Positions 42,099-54,429 are shown, counted from the first letter of the stretch. The stretch is 64,000 bases of DNA from Thelonectria olida (GCA_020736575.1 JAGPYM010000020.1:310001-374000), one strand, 5' to 3'. Program-made: numbers and translations. The notes: a model not told the origin generated them from the sequence alone.

Positions 42099-43551
42099 CT
42101 AAGAGGCAGACATGCCCGCCTTGTCCATCTCCTGAATGTACCGCTCCCAGATGTCAATGACATTGCCGTAAAAGTCGACGTGCGCATCAGCGAAGCTGGC
42201 GAGTTGGCCCTTCATCTCGATGCGCTTGATGCGCTCAAACTCCACCACCTCCTTGACTACTTCGTCGTCGAACATGTCGCTCATGTTGCGTGCGCTCTCG
42301 ACCTCGTGCGTCAACTCTTCGACGCGGAGTTCGAGCTTGCGGGTGCGCTCGCGGCGGGCTTGCTCGTGGTCTACGCCTCGGACGTCCTCGATCTTTGCGC
42401 GGAAGAAGCCGCCTGCTCCGCTGCTTGCGCTGCCTGTGTGTAGTGAGTCTCGCTCCGTGGTGGACTTGTTAAGATACTCCGTTAGTGATTCGTAATCGAG
42501 CTGTTTCTGCTCGCGTGCCTTGAGGAGCGACTTGAGAGCCAGGCTGTACGCTTGCATGTCGCGGAGCGAGCCGAGGTAATCCTGGTCTGTGACGTCCTTG
42601 AGTTTGCGCAGATCGGTGGCGGTGTCTTCAATGGAGGCGGCAAAGGCATGAATAGCGGGCTCGACGCTGGGCTCGAGGGGAATGAGCTTCTGGAACTGTT
42701 CTGCGAGATCGCGGAGGTCGGCCTCGAGGTCTGTCTCACGGCGGGCAACGCGAGCAATGACCTTTTCTATATGGCCGAGGTCGTCATCGAGTTTGTCGCT
42801 CTTCTCCTTGACCTCTAGAAAACGGCGATCAGGTTTATGGATCTTTGCGAAGGCGTTGATAAAGGTATCAGCGAAGTTGTCAAAGACGCCCGTGGAGCCT
42901 GGGTCACTAGACGAGCTGGCTCGTGTGCTCCGCGAGCGCATGGTAGCATTCCAATCGGGGCTTTCGAGGAATGTGTGCAAGATGGGTGCTCGACGGAGAA
43001 CGGGATGGAGTGACAAGCGGACGAGGAAGCGTTGGAGAGAGTGGGCGCGACGGGCGGTGAAGTCTGGGCCGAAGCGGTCGCCTCGGACGTACTCCATGCG
43101 CTGCTTATCCGGGAGAGGCGGAACGGCGGCGGCGGGGAAGTCGCGAAGGAGCTGCTTGTAGAGGAAGACGAAGTCTGTGAAGCGGCGGCGGACCGAGGTT
43201 GTTTCTCGTTGGAAGGAGGGGAAGGAAGACTGGGAGCAGCTTTAGCATGGCATTTCAGACGGAAGCAGAGGGATGTAGGGAGGGTCTGACATGGGTGTTG
43301 ATGAGGTAGGACACAAAGGCATCTTTGGTTCCGTCATTCTCCTTGATGGGCGTCCCGACGGTACACTCAAGCGTCTCGGCGGAAGGGTCGTGGGCGTGGT
43401 GACGATTGCTGGGGCCTTCGCCGGCGGCGGCGGCGGCAGCAGCAGCAGCTTTGATGACGTCCTCGTCGGCATCGTTGGCGTGGGTGGTTTGGTCCTGGAC
43501 GTGCTCGCTCCACGAGACGTTGGAGAAGTCGTCTTGATCCATGGTTACCAT
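42099..43551 (-). CDS. snx4: sorting nexin Snx4/Atg24 (PX-BAR)
   Basis: Endosomal retrieval and selective autophagy adaptor that binds PI3P. Exons complement(43291..43551) and complement(42099..43229), intron 43230-43290 with a GTCAGA donor and CCCAG acceptor; 463 aa, or 460 aa from the second Met at 43542. The N-terminal ~60 residues are low-complexity, including a run of nine Ala from GCN repeats. The PX domain begins LECTVGTPIKENDGTKDAFVSYLI and, after the splice, continues SSFPSFQRETTSVRRRFTDF to LPDKQRMEYVRGDRF, with the PI3P-binding Arg-Arg-Arg-Phe block. A long helical C-terminal BAR region follows (about 200-460). The splice restores a continuous PX domain, which supports the odd donor. 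The family is secure. Confidence 0.92.
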
Positions 43552-44594
43552 AGGAGAGGAGGTCTCTATAGAGAAGGGAAGTTGCTTGTTGGTCGGATCT
43601 TCGTATGGATGGTGGTGGAGAGATGGAACGGCGGGGAAGCTTGCGCTCTGGGCAGACGGGTGGCGTGGATGGGGCGGGACGGAGAGGAAGAGAGTAAGAG
43701 TTCGGTAGAATACTATGACGAGGCTGAGGATGTATAAGGCGGTCGACGAGAGCAGTCTTTGTGCTGGTGAATGTTGATGGGGTGGAGGCGAGATGGATCG
43801 TCAGTGGAGGATCACAAGTGGCGCAGGGTGTTGGGCGGATTGAGGGTACCTGGCCAACTGGCCGGGGATAGATGGGTACGCTGCGAGTAGAGGCTTAGGC
43901 AGCGATGGAGGCAGTGATAAATACTCATAAAGTATAAAGAAAGCTGTTCAATGTTAAAATTAGCTATTTGGTGAATTGGGTTTGTTTGCAACGTATAATT
44001 ACCTGACATGTCGTGAGGAGCAGTGTAATAGACATCTCCCGCCAAAGTCTCCTGCTATGAGAGAGCTCCAAATTTGGAAGCCTAGGTCGTGATGACGCAG
44101 TTGCTTCCAGGCCCCCGAATTCAGACCCTCTCCACCTGGCGCACACGGAAACCCACCTAACCTGGAACATATGTACTTATGTGACAGCCTGAGCAGCATC
44201 GAGGAGAAGGCATTATGTGAACAAGGAGCCAATTTGCAATTCAAAGTTGAGTTGATATATCCATACATACTGCTGAATTTCTTGAATGTACATAAAAAAA
44301 GAAATCGTAGTGGAATCTATTGCTTTCCTGTGTCGAGAATGTCTATACCCTCATTCATCACTTCCTCTTCTCGCTGTAGGCTGTGACCATCTGTTCGTCT
44401 TCCTGGCCAGGCTTTGTTTGTCCCTTGTGATACAGTGCCCAATATTCTCGCTTTGCTACCGGTTGATATACCTTCCCAATCAATCCCGATAACCCATACC
44501 ATACAGTCATACATATGAAACAACTCCCCTGCAGTCGTCGTCGTAGTACACTGAAACGAGGAGTTTCTGCCATTGTCCTGGCTGAACCTCTCGT
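43552..44594. other. intergenic, SNX4 promoter and Mdm38 3' side
   Basis: No domain-bearing frame, tRNA or repeat recognised in about 1 kb. Confidence 0.4.
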
Positions 44595-46301
44595 TTACTG
44601 CTTCTGCTCGCTCTGTTTAGCCTTGATCTCGGCCTCCTCGGTGGCCTTGGCTAGCTCAGCCTCAGCCTCCACCATTTCTGCCACTGGCTTCTGCTCGAGA
44701 CCGGCTGCCTCAGCCGTCGCCTGTCGCTCCTCCTTCTCGTCGATGTCCTCGATATCCCGAGGAGTCGCGAATCCAGTGCTCTTGCTGGCATGGTCTTGTT
44801 CCGCCTCATCTTGAATCAGCTCCTGCTGCTCCTTAATGACCTCCAGACGAAGTTTGTTGGTGGCAGCGCCTTCAGCGTTGTGCACCTCAAGCTCAATCTC
44901 GTGGTACAACTCCTCAGGAATTGACGACAAGACACCAATCAACGCCTCAATCTGGCTCGAGCCCTCACCAGAGCCCTGTCCGTACATGTAGGCGTTGCTC
45001 AGCACTAGGAGTGTTGAAGGAACGCCTTCCTTGAGACGAAGGTCCAGCCACGCCTGAAGATCCCTTCGCATGCGCGCAGGAGACACGCTGTGAGTTCGAA
45101 TACCGCGGGCGGCACATGCCATCTGCAGTTCTCCAACGGTAAGGTTGTCAATGCCCTCGTAGCTAATGGCCTTGTCGTCTCGCTTGATTTGTCGCATGCG
45201 GTGGCGAATCTGATATCGCAGCATCATGTCGGTTCCGAAAGTGTTCAGGTTCATGTATCGGCACATCGACACAAGCTGGGGTCGTGAAAGGTTGTCTAGA
45301 GTCAAATCGTCCCGGAAAACCTTGCACACTTTGATGACATCCTCAGCAGTGGGCGTCTCGCCTGTTGAGCGCACCTTGCGGAAAAAGTTGGAAAACTCCT
45401 CCTTCTGTGTCGTCGCCATGCTGAGAGGAAGACCAGTCTCCCCGAGAGTTTGCCGTAGGAATCCGCTAACCTCCTTGCGGGTGGATCGGAGCAGGGCGGC
45501 CTTGGCCTCCTTGGCCTTGGGTCCCTCGTATGTGCTGGGGAGCATGTTGGGGAAGAGCTTGAGAGCAAGAGGGAGGAGAGCTTCGCCTAGAGGGACAATG
45601 ATGAAGACGGAGAAGGGAATAAGGCGACCCAGATCCTGAACTGTTCTTTGCAGCTGCTTGTTCTCTCGTCGTGTGAGTTCATAGCCAGCCGTCATTCTGA
45701 GTGCCAACCTCCAGCTAATCTTAACTTCGGTAGCTAGGAGCTTGGTACCATCCCAGTAATGATGTGCCTCCTTCTTCACCTTTTGCCAGATGGTCAACTT
45801 GGGCTCTTCCTTTTCGGCCTTGGCGATTTCCTGGGCTGCCGCTGCATCCTTTTGAGGGACTACTTCGTTCGAGGTTGCGGCTTCCGTGACTTGCTCGGCG
45901 GCCTTTTCCGTCTTGGTCTCTGATTCCTTGGCTTTGACGTCCTTCTTCGCGGTGGCGGTCGCAGGTTCTTTCGGAAGAGGCTTCTTAGCGATTTCGGCGT
46001 TGAATCCTGGAGGAGGGCCAGCGGGAGGTCCATCAGGGCGATGATGCTCGGTGCCCATGGAGCGGATGGGAATCAAAAGCGCAATGGCCGGAACCTTAAC
46101 ATGGCGAGCTACATGGCGACCGAGGACGGCGGGAGTAACGCCTCGAGAGAGAGCCCGCGCTGCACAGAACATCAGTACAATGGCTCAGGTGCCAACTGGA
46201 GCGCTGGTGATGGCGTCAAAGCCGGGCTTCACAAACTTACCGTTGCCCAACAAGGGGTTCCGGCTAACGGCTCGGCGAGCTACGTTGGAAGAAGCGCTCA
46301 T
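44595..46301 (-). CDS. LETM1-family mitochondrial protein (Mdm38-like)
   Basis: Inner-membrane protein for mitochondrial K+/H+ homeostasis that also binds mitoribosomes. Two exons: complement(46241..46301) and complement(44595..46159); intron 46160-46240 with donor GTAAGT and acceptor TGCAG; 541 aa. The splice gives an N terminus, MSASSNVARRAVSRNPLLGN, rich in Arg and Ser and without acidic residues, as expected for a presequence. The downstream ATG at 46172 lies inside the intron and is not needed. A charged Ala/Glu/Lys region is followed by WQKVKKEAHHYWDGTKLLATE, a membrane span (LIPFSVFIIVPLGEALLPLAL) and the ribosome-binding LETM1 domain (LSRPQLVSMCRYMNLNTFGT, LRYQIRHRMRQIKRDD). The C terminus is acidic and coiled. 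Complete and confidently assigned. Confidence 0.93.
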
Positions 46302-47544
46302 GGCGAGCTGGGTGAATTGAAAACTAAGGATCGGCGTTGTGAGGTGGTTGATGACGGAAATTGCAATAGAATCGAGTGGGTGATAAGTAGATGAAGGAGG
46401 GACAAGTGGATGTGCAGCTGGATTCCAAAAGCGCTGCCCACTGAAAGTAAGTAATTGTGGTTCTTAGTAACGAGACGGGATGGGGGGATGGAGATGGGCG
46501 ATGAGCGATGGGCGACGGATTCATGCGCCAGGCGGGAAGCGGAAGAGTTGGCGATCCGACCGGCCCGGACGTCGCAAAAACGTTGTCCCTCGAGGTTTTG
46601 TGTCGCTGCTTCCCTTCAGGCGGGTCGCAAGGTTGCGGGTCGCAGCTCGGGCGAAGCTACGGCAAAGACTTTTCGGCTGTCCCCGAGGTCACGTGGCCGC
46701 ATGCGGTTCTGCATCCTTGCGTCTTTGTTGGGAAGAAAACCGCATGCATGTGATTCTCGGCTTTTTCGTGATTGGCGGGGTTGAATGAGTCAGCACTCAG
46801 ACGCATGCGTCAGACCCTGCGTCCCAGGTCCAGCCCAACAAAGAGGGAAAAGATTGGCCCCCCCTCGATGGAAGCGAGGAGCACCGAGAACGAAGTGTAA
46901 AGTCCGGCGAGTAAATCCGAACGGGGATTCAGAGGGGCCACTGAATGCTGACACGTTTGCAATTCGTCATTGTGAGTTGACGAAACCGAAATCTGGCGAG
47001 TTTTGGTGATCTGGACTGCGTTCAGGCACCCATGTGTATTTGACTGCCTGATGAGAGACGGAGTTGGGCGTATTGAAGCCCAGATTTCCGGCCAATGAGT
47101 CCGTCTCTACAAAGTTACAGCTCCTTATGAGCTGTCAGTCACCTGGCAGTGAGACATTGAATGCACAGTGGCGGGGATATGTGGAAGACACCAACAACCA
47201 AGACAACATCTACCTATGGAAATAGGATCCATAGGAAAATGTACATTAAAACTACCATTAGTGGCGGCTCCTGGCTTGGAGGCCAGGGATCGGGGCTCTT
47301 GGGCATGGCCGCTCCCGGCTCATGTGTTGGATGTGGCTGTGAGGTTTGTGTAGGTTCCATGATGGGCTTTTGCGTTTGAACCGAGCAAGCAAGAATGTTT
47401 AGGAGGCATGATTTTCGAGGAGGCATTGCGGCCACGTCTCGATTTAAGCTGGGTACGCAAAACTCAAGGCTGTATCATTGCATCAGGCCTGGCTACTAGA
47501 TTTGTCATTAAGGCATGTCCCGTGAGACTTGCAGGTTCTAGGTT
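46302..47544. other. intergenic between Mdm38 and FAH fusion gene
   Basis: 1.2 kb with only short, overlapping frames. Nothing recognised. Confidence 0.4.
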
Positions 47545-49404
47545 TTATACGAATTCCTTTACGGCTTCAGCGAGACTTTGCAGGTCTTCAAACTGCGGCC
47601 AATGGCCCACGCCGTTCAGCACCACCAAGCACGACGTCTTAATCCTCTTCACATACTCCGCGCAGAGCTCCGGAGGCGAAACAACGTCTTTACCACCAGT
47701 GACAACCAACGTGTCAGCCTCAATCCCCTCAACCCTCAGCTCAGTCGTGGCCTTCGAGAGTGCCCAGAGTGCTTTGGCGTAAGACTCCGGGTCCTGTCCA
47801 AGAATGCTGATTCGCAAAGCTGCTGCTGCGAGAGGATTCGTCACTTGGGAATGAGCTGATATGCTGCCAGACACGGTCGTGTCAATCACTGCACTTATGC
47901 CTTTGCTTCTCACTACGGCTGCTTGATCGCGGAACGACTTAGTGACCAGTTCGGGCAATGGCGAAGGAGGCGGCCCAATAAGCACGAGCTTCTTTACGAG
48001 CTTTGGATTGCTGAGCGTAAAATGAATGGCCGCGAGAGTGCCCATGGAGTGAGCCATGAGAATGGCGGGGTTGGACTCAGATATTTGCGCATGGTGAAAG
48101 ACGCCTCCAATATCGCCGGCGATTGACTCAATAGTGACCTCACTGAGAGGGTGCGTTGGACTCAGTCCGTGGCCCTCGAGGTCGAAGAGATGTAGACTCC
48201 GTGACTTGGTCAACGACAGAGTAGAAATAAGCGGGATCCAGCCCTCCAACGATCCGCCAAGTCCATGCACAAATACCACTTGCTCATTACCCGACCCGAG
48301 CTTTTTGTAGTGAAGTGGCTTGGAGTTGATTTCAGTCAGAGACGAGGTTGCGTTGACAGTCTTGGATGCATTAATGAGTGTAAAGGGAGACTTTGAAGCA
48401 GGTGGACTGGGTTCTGATGGAGCGGCAACCTTGTTGCGCAAAGTGCCTAGGCCAGTAACAGAGATGGCAACCTCATCACCAGGCTTCAAATAAACTGGGG
48501 GGTTTCTGCCGATGCCAACACCTGCGGGCTGCGAAGGGATGAGAGGTTAGTGGAAGCAGTCAACCCGCGACATGTGAACTCACGGTGCCTGTAGCAATCA
48601 CATCTCCGGGCTGAATCGTTTGGCCAGCGGATATTGTGTTAATGAGAGTTGGTATCGAGAAGATGAGATCGTCAGTGGTCGCGTTTTGTCGAAGCTCACC
48701 GTTGACGTGAGTCTGAACGCGAAGTGTAGACGGGACAGCTTCCTTGGGTACGGCAATGGGGCCCTAAACACTGTTCAGAAACGCCATCGGTGAGCAAAAC
48801 GGTCGAGCCAGTGACTTACTATAGGACAGAAGGTGTCGGGCGACTTGCCGATGAAGAATTGCTTGTGATCTCTCTGTCTTTCTCTCGCCGTCATGTCGTT
48901 GATGATGGTGTACCCCCAGACATAGTCCCAAGCATCCTTTTCCTCGACATGAAGACCTGCACGTCCTATAATGACGCCGATTTCACCCTCATAATCGATT
49001 GTCTTCGAGAAGCCAGGATGAGGATAAATTGCCTCGCCATGCGCAATGATGGACGTCGCCCTCTTAGTGAAGATGACGGGGTGGCTCGGACGGTCGACCT
49101 TGTCGGAACTGTCGAAGCCGGAGCTGTTGAACTCCTTGGCATGCTCCATGTAGTTCTTGCCAACGGCGAGGACATCGCGGCCTGAGATGGCGGGAAGGAG
49201 CTTGATGGATGATGAGGGAATAGGGGGTCCTGTTGCAATGATCTTGTCCGTGCCAGCTGCGATGACTTGGTATAAATCTGCGATGGGCGTGCCGGAAGTG
49301 AAGGATAATGGTTGAATGGTGTCTGCTTCCAGGTTGAAGTGGCCGATTCGAGAGAGGCCGGTTGCTGAGTCGATATAGGCTGCGTACTGAGTGAGACGAG
49401 CCAT
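47545..49404 (-). CDS. fusion: fumarylacetoacetate hydrolase domain + alpha/beta hydrolase
   Basis: A single reading frame joins two enzymes. Exons complement(48820..49404), complement(48584..48763), complement(47545..48528); 582 aa. Residues 1-285 are an FAH-family domain: VGKNYMEHAKEFN, HPVIFTKRATSI, the metal-binding TIDYEGEIGVIIGRAG, GYTIINDMTARERQ, IATGTPAGVGIGRNPPVYL and the end VTGLGTLRNKV. After a Ser/Pro linker, residues 325-582 are an alpha/beta hydrolase: HGLGG oxyanion loop, Ser416 in MAHSMGTLA, Asp536 in TGGKDVV and His564 in GVGHWPQF, closest in style to enol-lactone hydrolases. FAH enzymes cleave or isomerise ring-opened aromatic acids, so the pair could act in sequence (inference). 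I start at 49404 (MARLTQYAAY); an ATG at 49527 is open in frame. Both introns preserve the frame exactly. Confidence 0.9.
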
Positions 49405-49969
49405 GTTCAATTGGTAGTCGAGGATACTCGAATTCAATTGTTGTGGTGTGACAATAGGTGATGCGACGGACGGCAAACAGAGTGCACCGGTGATCGTTAA
49501 TCCAGCCCAAAGGTCGTCCCGATACATCAAACAATAAAGAAATCCAAAGAGGTCAGTCAGCCTTGTTCTTTTTGAGGATATCACCAAATCCTTATCTCTC
49601 CTTTGCTGCGGGGCAAATCGGAGGTGGTGGAGGATGAGACGGCGATGACGCCTTTTCGAGGGTGGAGTCCCCAGCAAGGTGGGATCATGGATGTTTCCGA
49701 ATGGGACGGTTTTGCGAGATGCTACAACAAACTATTAATTCTTTATTCATGAAACGGTGTGGAATAATTGACAAATAAACATGCAGCGTCAGACTTCCAG
49801 GTTTAATCTAACAAAGATGTGCCTTTAAATAGGCCAATACATTAGTGCTCACGCCTAAGTCCCGCCAATACTGGTTGTCAGTAATGCGAGAAAGGAACAC
49901 ACTCCATTCACCAACTATACTTTAGGTACCGAGAACCTTTTTTGTTCAAATTGGCTCACATCTCAAATC
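49405..49969. other. gap between AKR and FAH fusion genes
   Basis: AKR 3' UTR and promoter of the FAH fusion; both genes point left. Nothing else recognised. Confidence 0.45.
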
Positions 49970-51135
49970 TCAGACAAAAGAAAGCGCAGGCGTGTCTGCA
50001 TAAGCATTCGACACACCGAGAGTTCTGCTACCGCTCGCACCTCCCAGCGAGCTCAAAGTAGCCCGGATATACGCATCTTCATCGGAGCTGACCTGAACAT
50101 CAAGGGCGCCCATGTTTTGCTCCAGATACTTGATATTCTTCGTCCCGGGGATGGGGAAAAAGTCCGGTCCCTGAGCCATGATCCAAGCAAGCACCACCTG
50201 TGACGGCGCACAACCCTTCTTAGCCGCCAGATCCTCGAAGATCTTGACGAGATCCACGTTCTTTGAGAAGTTCTCAGGGAAGAATCTGGGCATGAGCCGA
50301 CGGTTGTCCGTTTCGGGGAGGTCGTCGATGGACTGGTAGCGGCCGGTCAGGAATCCTCGACCCAAGGGGGAATACGTGACAATGGCTACACCAAGCTCCC
50401 GACAGGTGTCTTTGAGGTTCGTGCCCGATTCATCCTCAATCTCGAGGGACCACGGGTTGTACTCGATTTGCACCGCTGAAATGGGGTGGACGGCATAGCC
50501 ACGTCGAACAGTGTCGGAAGAGCATTCGGAGAACCCGATATTCTTGATCTTCCCCTCCCTAAACAGCATCCTGTCAGCGTCTTTATGCGAAATAAATGAG
50601 GGGTCATCCGTCCGCACTCACTTCTTCAATTGCGCCAATGCTTCCATGGTCTTCTCAACTGGTGTCACACTGTCGAAGCGGTGGACGTAGAAGAGATCAA
50701 TAGAATCGACCCCGAGAACGCGCAGGCTCTTCTCGCAGGACTCTCGACATGTTTCAGGGGAACTATCAATCATCGTCGTGAACCCGCCATTCTCCATTTT
50801 CCATGACAGGCCAAACTTGGTAGCGAGGAAAATGTCGTTGCGTCGCTCCGGATGCAACTTGAACCACTTCCCAATGAGTGCCTCGTTGTCGCCGTACGCC
50901 GCCGCCGAGTCCCAGAATGTCGCGCCGAGCTCCCACGCTCGGTCGAGGACTTTCAGGCGCTCTTCATCGGGTCTGTTTCGTGTTAGCGGTGAATCTACAA
51001 GCTTTCGCTGAGAACGGTAGCTCACGGTGGTGTGCCATAGGCCACACTTAAACCCATCAGGCCGAATCCAAGACGGGGAACTTGAGGACCGTCTTTGCCT
51101 AGTTGGCGGGTCGGGGTCTTTCTTGGAGTTGACAT
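49970..51135 (-). CDS. aldo-keto reductase
   Basis: NADPH-dependent reductase of carbonyl compounds with a TIM-barrel fold. Exons complement(51026..51135), complement(50622..50972), complement(49970..50558); 349 aa. The start MSTPRKTPTRQLGKDGPQVP leads into RLGFGLMGLSVAYG. The catalytic tetrad is visible: Asp and Tyr in FWDSAAAYGDNE, Lys in LATKFGL and His in FYVHRFD. NADPH contacts include YSPLGRGFLTGRY and the PIPGTKN loop. The second intron (50559-50621) splits KK|EGKIKNIGFSE. It lies upstream of and parallel to the FAH fusion, which suggests but does not prove shared metabolism. The substrate is unknown. Confidence 0.93.
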
Positions 51136-51881
51136 TGTAGCGGTGCAGGTATGAATCGTATGAGTGTTGGTTGTTGGTGTAAGTATACGTCTTCTCTCAA
51201 TTCACAAGTGATTGAGAGGCCTTTTTATACTTGGTCCTCCCGTTGACGGCCGGGCAGCTGATGGCGGGGATACCGGGCGAGCCGTGAAACCCGTTGAAGA
51301 TGGGCTTAAATCCAGAGGCAAGATGCATCCCTTGGGCCACAGGTACTCCCCCGTTAGAGGGGATGCGACCATGCCGAGCTTGTTCTTAACAGCAATACTT
51401 GCGTGAGGCATCGTTAACCCATAATGTGGCTTACTGGCTTACTGGGGGAGATTTTGGAATCGCAAGTGTGACGTCGATGGCGGAATGGGGAGGAACGGCT
51501 AACTCCGCTATCTCCAGTGCAATGCATATGTTGGCCGGGGGGTGTACTTTTGACTTATGGACGAATAATATTAATTGTAATAGTTTGCCGGGAGCTTGGA
51601 TGCTCTTTTTCCATCAGGATGCATTTACCATTAGGTTGCATTCACCGTTTAGCATGTGGCGACTGGTTAACTGATTGATGGGGAGACAAGCTCATTTCTA
51701 TTGTTGTTGTTTGTCGTCATAGGCAAATACGATAGAGGATCAGAACAACCCATGCGCAAGACTTTGCATTAGACCGTTTAATACAAAGTTCAAGAGGACA
51801 AAGAGTCTTATCTATTCTGTTGGTGCGACAAGCTTGACAAAAAGAAATTCCATAGGGCAAATCAGCAAAAGAGTAAAGGCA
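51136..51881. other. intergenic, nothing recognised
   Basis: AKR promoter on the left. No domain-bearing frame. Confidence 0.4.
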
Positions 51882-51954
51882 TGCCTCCACACCGGATTGA
51901 ACGATGGACCTTTGCATTACAAGTGCAACGCTACTACCACTGAGCTATAAAGGC
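51882..51954 (-). tRNA. tRNA-Thr(TGT), copy 1
   Basis: 73 nt with discriminator A. Acceptor GCCTTTA pairs with TGGAGGC. Anticodon loop CTTGTAA, anticodon TGT. T arm with TTCAATC. No intron. TTTT lies just downstream on the transcribed strand (about 51867-51870). It differs from copy 2 only by a compensatory pair in the acceptor stem. Confidence 0.95.
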
Positions 51955-52038
51955 TGCTTGATAAGCGGCGAATCAGATCATGGTTATGTTCCTGCGTGTC
52001 GGCAATTAACAAAAGATTCAAGCCGCTGGCAAAAAGCT

Positions 52039-52111
52039 TGCCCCCACACCGGATTGAACGATGGACCTTTGCATTACAAGTGCAACGCTACTACCACTGA
52101 GCTATAAGGGC
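52039..52111 (-). tRNA. tRNA-Thr(TGT), copy 2
   Basis: 73 nt; acceptor GCCCTTA pairs with TGGGGGC; same anticodon loop CTTGTAA. A T5 terminator follows on the transcribed strand (about 52031-52035). It lies 84 bp from copy 1 in the same orientation. Confidence 0.95.
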
Positions 52112-53335
52112 AATGAGCTTGACAAAAGGCAACCTTATTGCTCGTGATAACCGTACTTGTTGAAGCTGTTGTCTTGACCACATATGAAACCGATGTCCAG
52201 CTGCGTGTCTAAATTAATGAAGAGAAATAACCAAAGTGACAGTTTCAATCAAAGTTAAGCATACCTATGAAGGGGCTGGAACCAGTCTCCAACTCGAATC
52301 CCCTGGATCGATTGTCCTCGTTCTGGACGCTCGCGTGCAACGAAGACTCAGCTCAGTCTGTGCCTAACTCCTCTACAGCTTCACAGGATTGTGCAATCTC
52401 GAACACTAACAACACGATCGACCATCTCTCTTCTCGTTCCGCTTGGTAATTACCACGCTCCCCTCCTCCTCTCTCTCTCTCTCTCTCTCTCTCAAGATGC
52501 GTGTAGTCTCGCTGATCGCATGGATGTCATCTTTTACCTAGAAGAGTTCCCGTTCCTTTTCCTTCCAATCTCCTAGACAAGGCCTTGTACTGCTTTGGTA
52601 AAGTTGTAGCGACCTTGTCATTACCTGGCATATTATTGTTGAATCTTTGTCGTCTTAGCAACGGGATGACTTCGTTTGTTTTCATTTAGCTCTGCCAAAG
52701 ATCAAGTGTATCGAATTTTTCCAATCTTAAACATCCTCCCTCCATACTCCCAGCCGTCATCTACGACACTTCCGGGTAGTCTGACCGCCTCGTTCAGCTA
52801 TCAGAGAACTCACCATCCTCGCACGTCACGAGTCAAGCAGCTCTGGTCATAAAACAAAACGTATATCGTGAGGGCCAAGCACATGGGGTTTGTGATGCCA
52901 AAGGGCAAAGTATAGCTACATGGGTAAGGTGTTTTGGCACAAGAATCGAGTAGCTAGATCACCAGCAATAATCACACACGTTGTGTGGAAATGAGCATGC
53001 CAGTGGCCATTGAATCCATCCAAAGTATATTCAAGGCAACGTGCCACTTACACGAGTACTAAGCAACGAATAATCATAGCCTGATACCAAGGTACTAACG
53101 GCTTCAGTGAGCCCATTCTCACACGATCGCGGCTCACATTTATAATGGAACTTGGATGAGCAGGGCATGGCCTCCATACCACACGACGCTTATAACGTTA
53201 TTGCCAAGAGGTATTATCAATCACTGCAAGCCGTTTAAATGCCATATATATCCAGTTTCCCCCTTTACTAAATGAATCACAATACAATAAACCAACACAA
53301 CTATTAATCATCTACTTGGTTTGGTTTACACAGCC
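52112..53335. other. intergenic with CT microsatellite
   Basis: No gene recognised. It contains a (CT)n run at about 52469-52493 and the promoter of the NmrA-like gene on the right. The open frames are short. Confidence 0.45.
52469..52493. repeat. (CT)12 microsatellite
   Basis: About twelve uninterrupted CT units preceded by CCTCCTC. A simple repeat. Confidence 0.9.
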
Positions 53336-54429
53336 ATGTCTAAACAACAAGTCTTCCTAGTTGGGGCAACAGGCGAGACAGGCAGCGTCATTCTCGAAGC
53401 TCTTCTCGAAGATGGTTCATTTGTAAGTCTCATTTTTCGATATCATGTACTTTCAAAGACAGTGTTGATTGATTTCTCGTAGGACGTGACTTGCTTCGTC
53501 CGCGCTGCCTCAGTCGCGAAGCCTGCCGTTAAGCAACTCCAAACTCGAGGCATAAAGATTGTGGCGGGTGACCTCACTACGTCAGTCCAGGAACTCATTT
53601 CTCTCCTGAAAGGCATCGACATCGTCATCAGCGTCATTTTCCCTATCAACGCTCGCGACCAAATCCCCCTCATCGACGCCGCTGTCGAAGCCGGCGTCAA
53701 GCGCTTCCTGCCCTGCAACTGGGGCACGCCCGTTGCGCGCGGTGGGATTATGGACCTCCACGACTTGAAAGAGGAAGTCCATGACCACATGTTTCGCAAA
53801 CGTTTGGGTTTCACTATTATCGATATAGGGTATTGGTACCAATCTTCGTTTCCCCTTGTACCGAGCGGCAGGTTCGACTATGCGGCTTTTAAGCCTTTGA
53901 ATGAGGTGTACGCTGGCGGAACTGCGCGGAATATGCTCATTGATAAGAGAGACGTTGGGACTATCACAGTGAGGATTATTAACGATGCGCGGACGCTGAA
54001 CAAGCGAGTGTACGCGTATGGGGAAGTCCTAACTCAGAATGAGATCCACGCCCTCATTGAGAAGAAGACCGGCGAGAAGCTGAATTTGCCTGCTGTAAGT
54101 GCCAACCTGTCACTCTGCCTACTCAGTCAAGCTGCTAAATACCATTGGCACAGAAATCGGCCGAGGAACTCTACGCCACTCTTGAAGCGGCAAGAAAGGA
54201 ATTGGACGCCGACCCAACCAACCTCCCCAAAACATACTTGCAAGTTGGAGCTCAGTACGACGTGACAAAGTACGTGAGAGAGGACAATACGCCTGAGAAC
54301 GCGGACTACCTGGGATACGTCAACGGGCGAGAGCTGTACCCGGACTTCGAGTATCGGAAGTTCGCGGATTTTGTCGATGAGTTGATTGATGGGAAGGCGC
54401 AGAGAGTGTATCCGAATGTGCAATTGTAG
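53336..54429 (+). CDS. NmrA-like / isoflavone-reductase-like NAD(P)-binding protein
   Basis: Atypical short-chain dehydrogenase of the PCBER/isoflavone-reductase-like group. Exons 53336-53422, 53483-54094, 54154-54429, all phase 0; 324 aa. The dinucleotide loop GATGETG lies at residues 10-16, and VRAASVAKPAV is where NADPH phosphate contacts are expected. AAVEAGVKRFLPCNWGT is the conserved post-Rossmann segment. A Lys in HDLKEEVHDHM may match the catalytic Lys of the reductases, but the alignment is by eye. DKRDVGTITVRII and YGEVLTQNEIHALIEK fit the family C-terminal half. Members act as reductases or as redox-sensing regulators; which applies is unclear. Confidence 0.9.

Noticed and set aside
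46160..46172. ATG at 46172 as the Mdm38 start
   Set aside because: It lies inside an intron; splicing to the exon at 46241-46301 gives a proper mitochondrial presequence.
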